Shown: positions 61,985-64,000 of the stretch, piece after piece
Position numbering within the stretch: the first letter of the stretch is position 1
How the letters are laid out: each line of letters starts with the position of its first letter
DNA from: Bradyrhizobium sp. 141
GTDB lineage: Bacteria > Pseudomonadota > Alphaproteobacteria > Rhizobiales > Xanthobacteraceae
NCBI RefSeq assembly: GCF_023074055.1
Contig: NZ_JADPKR010000115.1
Coordinates: forward strand, 62,001-126,000
Length of the DNA stretch: 64,000 bases
Direction: 5' to 3'
Made by a program: the position numbers and the translations under genes
Notes under the pieces: model-generated
Seen by the model: only the letters and a program-made list of their open reading frames with translations
The model's database searches: none
Told to the model about the DNA's origin: nothing

Positions 61985-62977
61985 ATGAGCTCCGTAGACG
62001 TCGTTGTTCCCTGCTTCCGGTACGGGCACTTCCTGCGAGAGTGCGTCGAGAGCGTTTTGACGCAATCCGGTCCCGAATTGCGTGTGCTCATCATCGATGA
62101 CGCGTCGCCCGACAATACTGCGGAAGTTGCGCAAGAGTTGGTTGGCTCCGATGCCCGCGCCAATTTCCGAAGGCACACCTCGAATCAAGGTCTCATTGCT
62201 ACCGCCAACGAAGGTATCGCCTGGGTGAGAGCCGACTACATGCTTCTGCTGTCTGCGGACGATTACCTGCTGCCCGGTGCCCTCAAGAGATCGGCCGATC
62301 TGATGGACGATCATCCTTCTGTCGCTTTCACCTTCGGAAGCGCGGTTGTCCTGGATCAACGGGGGGAGCGTTCGCGCCGCAAAACAGGTGTGGGATCGAG
62401 AACCCACGTTTTGTCTGGACTTGATTTCATTAAACTTAGCGGCGCAAGAAACATTGTGCTGTCACCGACCGTAGTGGTTCGCACGAGCCTGCAGAAAAGA
62501 GTGGGCGGGTATTTGGCTGACTTGCCCTACGCCTCTGATATGGAAATGTGGTTGCGGCTCGCCGCGCACGGCGACGTGGGGGTCATTGCTGCTGATCAAG
62601 CGGTGTATCGATCGCACTCGGCCAATATGTCAAGTGAGCCTTCGCGGGAGCAAGACCTGCTCCAACGCAAGGCGGCGATTGAACACTTCCTGAATAGTTG
62701 CGCCGCTAGGTTGACGAACGCTGATGATCTTCGTGCCTGGTTGATCCACATGTTGGCGCTTGAAGCGATCGGCTGCGCAAGCGCTGCCTTCAACGAAGGA
62801 GCGATGGAAAGCTCAGCGCGCCTTTCTAAGCTTGCGGTGAGTATCGATGCGAGCGTTCAAGGAACGCGTCGGTGGTGGTTTCTCGCCTGCAAGAAGGCTC
62901 TTGGGTTGCGAGCATGGCTGCTGGTGCGGCCCTCAGTTGAGTGGTTTAGATCTATCTTCCAGAACGAGCGCCGCTGA
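61985..62977 (+). CDS. Glycosyltransferase family 2 protein
   Basis: A 330-aa GT-A enzyme. ATG 61985 (MSSVDVVVPCFRYG) was preferred to TTG 61961. Hallmarks are VDVVVPCFRYGHFLRECVES, VLIIDDASPDNTAE, NQGLIATANEGI and the metal-binding LLLSADDYLLPGAL (DxD-like ADD), followed by the acceptor-side LPYASDMEMWLRLAAHG. It transfers a sugar from a nucleotide donor, probably to a surface glycan. It is isolated, with no other glycan genes nearby. Confidence 0.87.
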   Translation: MSSVDVVVPCFRYGHFLRECVESVLTQSGPELRVLIIDDASPDNTAEVAQELVGSDARANFRRHTSNQGLIATANEGIAWVRADYMLLLSADDYLLPGALKRSADLMDDHPSVAFTFGSAVVLDQRGERSRRKTGVGSRTHVLSGLDFIKLSGARNIVLSPTVVVRTSLQKRVGGYLADLPYASDMEMWLRLAAHGDVGVIAADQAVYRSHSANMSSEPSREQDLLQRKAAIEHFLNSCAARLTNADDLRAWLIHMLALEAIGCASAAFNEGAMESSARLSKLAVSIDASVQGTRRWWFLACKKALGLRAWLLVRPSVEWFRSIFQNERR

Positions 62978-63123
62978 ATCTGCTAAAGCGACTGGGGCGT
63001 CATTTCAGCTTTTGGCCCATCGCGCCAATACTTGCATGTCTCCTCTTGCGCCGCTCTTCGGGGCTAAGCAGACATTGTGGTGCAAGTTCTAGCGAACGCA
63101 CTGCCGCACCCAGTAGCCGCCGC

Positions 63124-63303
63124 TCACCCGTATCCACTGGCGCGGGCTCGGCGGGGCTCTTTGATGATCGGCCATCCATGAATGTCGATGTTGGTTGGCG
63201 CGGTGATGCCGCGCCAAAAGACAGCATTCGCTTCGGAGGAATGGACGACCAAAGCTCCGGCGATGCAGGTAACGGCTATGCAGCACAGCAGGAAACGACT
63301 CAT
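63124..63303 (-). CDS. Small secreted hypothetical protein
   Basis: A 59-aa protein from ATG 63301-63303. MSRFLLCCIAVTCIAGALVV and the following HSSEANA form a signal peptide with cleavage after ANA, leaving a short mature peptide (VFWRGITAPTNIDIHGWP...). The pattern MxRFLLxxxA...SEANAV is frequent in small bradyrhizobial exported proteins. No function known. Confidence 0.6.
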   Translation of the reverse strand: MSRFLLCCIAVTCIAGALVVHSSEANAVFWRGITAPTNIDIHGWPIIKEPRRARASGYG

Positions 63304-63526
63304 TTGTCTGATCCCGGTGAGACGCCTTTGCCGATGCTATCCGAGGTCCGGGATTGGGCCAAGGCACCGAAATTTCAGTTGTACGTCAACCTTGGCGTTC
63401 GGGATGACGCCGTCGCCGGCGTTGCACTGCGGAACTGAATTGACTCGACGCCGTCCCAGAAAGGGAATTCACTGGTTCCATCGATGAAGACATCCGGTTG
63501 CACTCCAATACTGGAGGAGCCGTAGC

Positions 63527-63670
63527 GTGATCATCAGAGAACTCCATTTCGACATGTATTCGATCCTGGCGCGCATCCGTTTTGCCATCGCGCTGGTCGG
63601 TGGCGCACTACTGATCGCCCTCGGTTACCAGCATCTACTTTATGAAAGAACGCGCTCGTACAGCGCATGA
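63527..63670 (+). CDS. Tiny membrane protein, first of a coupled pair
   Basis: A 47-aa ORF from GTG 63527 with GGAGGAG eight bases upstream. The product (VIIRELHFDMYSILARIRF...) has one helix, FAIALVGGALLIALGYQHLLY. Its TGA overlaps the ATG of the next small ORF. Unknown function. Confidence 0.55.
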   Translation: MIIRELHFDMYSILARIRFAIALVGGALLIALGYQHLLYERTRSYSA

Positions 63671-63771
63671 TGTTGGGCACCATGCCTAGAGAGATCGCCA
63701 TAGCGCTCTGGTCCCTAGCCGCCGCCTGCATAGTGGCGTTCAGCGTTGCCGCGCTCGTATCCCCGCATTAG
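63667..63771 (+). CDS. Tiny membrane protein, second of a coupled pair
   Basis: A 34-aa ORF from ATG 63667 in ATGA overlap with the preceding ORF. One hydrophobic helix (IALWSLAAACIVAFSVAALV) makes up most of it. Coupling and the shared membrane character support the pair being real; function unknown. Confidence 0.45.
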   Translation: MMLGTMPREIAIALWSLAAACIVAFSVAALVSPH

Positions 63772-63903
63772 CAGTGCTGAAGGCTTGGCACGATCTGCGC
63801 CGGATAGGGTGCGGTAATCGGCAACACCAAAGGATCAGGAGGCACGGCGGAGAGGTATAACCGGCCTCTACGCGACACTTAGTTAATTTTTCGGGAGGTT
63901 CGC

Positions 63904-64000
63904 GTGCGGACTGTCGTCCTACTTATTGGGCTATGGCTACTGATCAACGTTTTGTTTGTTGTGATCACGATGCCCCCTCGCAGGCCACGCTTGCCGTCTC
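63904..64000 (+). CDS. Partial small membrane protein at window end
   Basis: GTG 63904 after GGGAGG opens a frame (VRTVVLLIGLWLLINVLFVV..) that runs past the window edge. The visible 32 residues are one membrane helix followed by a basic Pro/Arg-rich stretch. The remainder is outside the window. Confidence 0.5.
   Translation, partial: MRTVVLLIGLWLLINVLFVVITMPPRRPRLPS

Noticed and set aside
63046-63438. 130-codon plus-strand frame near the end
   Set aside because: It is the antisense of the small secreted protein gene at 63124-63303 and has no initiation signal or recognisable domain.
1-64000. CRISPR arrays or rRNA genes
   Set aside because: No regularly spaced direct repeats of CRISPR size and no rRNA sequence were seen on reading the window.

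Overview
The window reads as a chromosomal segment of a high-GC alphaproteobacterium, most likely Bradyrhizobium or a close relative in the Nitrobacteraceae. This is inferred from the gene families (Aap-type amino-acid transporter, PopZ, the isoaspartyl methyltransferase-TolC-PopZ-ValS order, a B-type haem-copper oxidase), from intergenic palindromes of the Rhizobiales kind, and from a FixK/FNR-type box. No database search was possible; all names rest on motifs and family knowledge.

Layout. 1-2458: end of a general L-amino-acid ABC transporter operon (aapQ fragment, aapM, aapP). 2559-9538: three tandem paralogues of a TPR protein with an O-GlcNAc-transferase-like (SPINDLY/GT41) C-terminus, each with a TTG start and a similar leader. 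9600-10634: cysK-like gene on the minus strand. 11275-20430: a four-gene RND efflux operon (outer-membrane factor, adaptor, two pumps) preceded by a perfect palindromic operator candidate. 20468-22883: a DTW-domain tRNA-modification enzyme and a two-gene polysaccharide-type ABC exporter. 22982-24202: tRNA-Cys and three small genes.

24475-31164 looks like an amide or nitrogen uptake unit: a family-3 binding protein, a permease fused to its ATPase, an acetamidase/formamidase, an AraC regulator fused to a second acetamidase/formamidase, and a RidA-family deaminase. 31326-34907 is a membrane-stress module: an NtrC-like palindrome, a PspA-like protein with an extra N-terminal domain resembling the WED part of TnpB, a YqiJ-like membrane protein and a YqiK-type flotillin. 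35115-44865 is ordinary core genome (secreted protein, tRNA-Asn, isoaspartyl methyltransferase-like protein, TolC, PopZ, ValS, alkyladenine glycosylase, LipA, a COQ10-like START protein). 45016-50202 (minus) encodes a B-type (ba3-like) cytochrome oxidase with three dedicated c-type cytochromes.

From 50647 the character changes to accessory DNA. A tyrosine recombinase, an unknown protein, an AlpA-like excisionase, an MT-A70 methyltransferase, a primase-VapE replication protein and a run of small overlapping genes to 58089 resemble a phage satellite or integrative element without structural genes. 58172-64000 is sparse: a small zinc-finger-like protein, an AraC regulator with an orphan FixK box upstream, a short ATP-dependent DNA ligase, a frameshifted small gene, a glycosyltransferase and several tiny secreted or membrane proteins.

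The two most unusual things are the AraC-amidase fusion (28338-30767) and the TnpB-WED-like/PspA fusion (31359-32513), which carries a strong internal ribosome binding site exactly at the PspA boundary.
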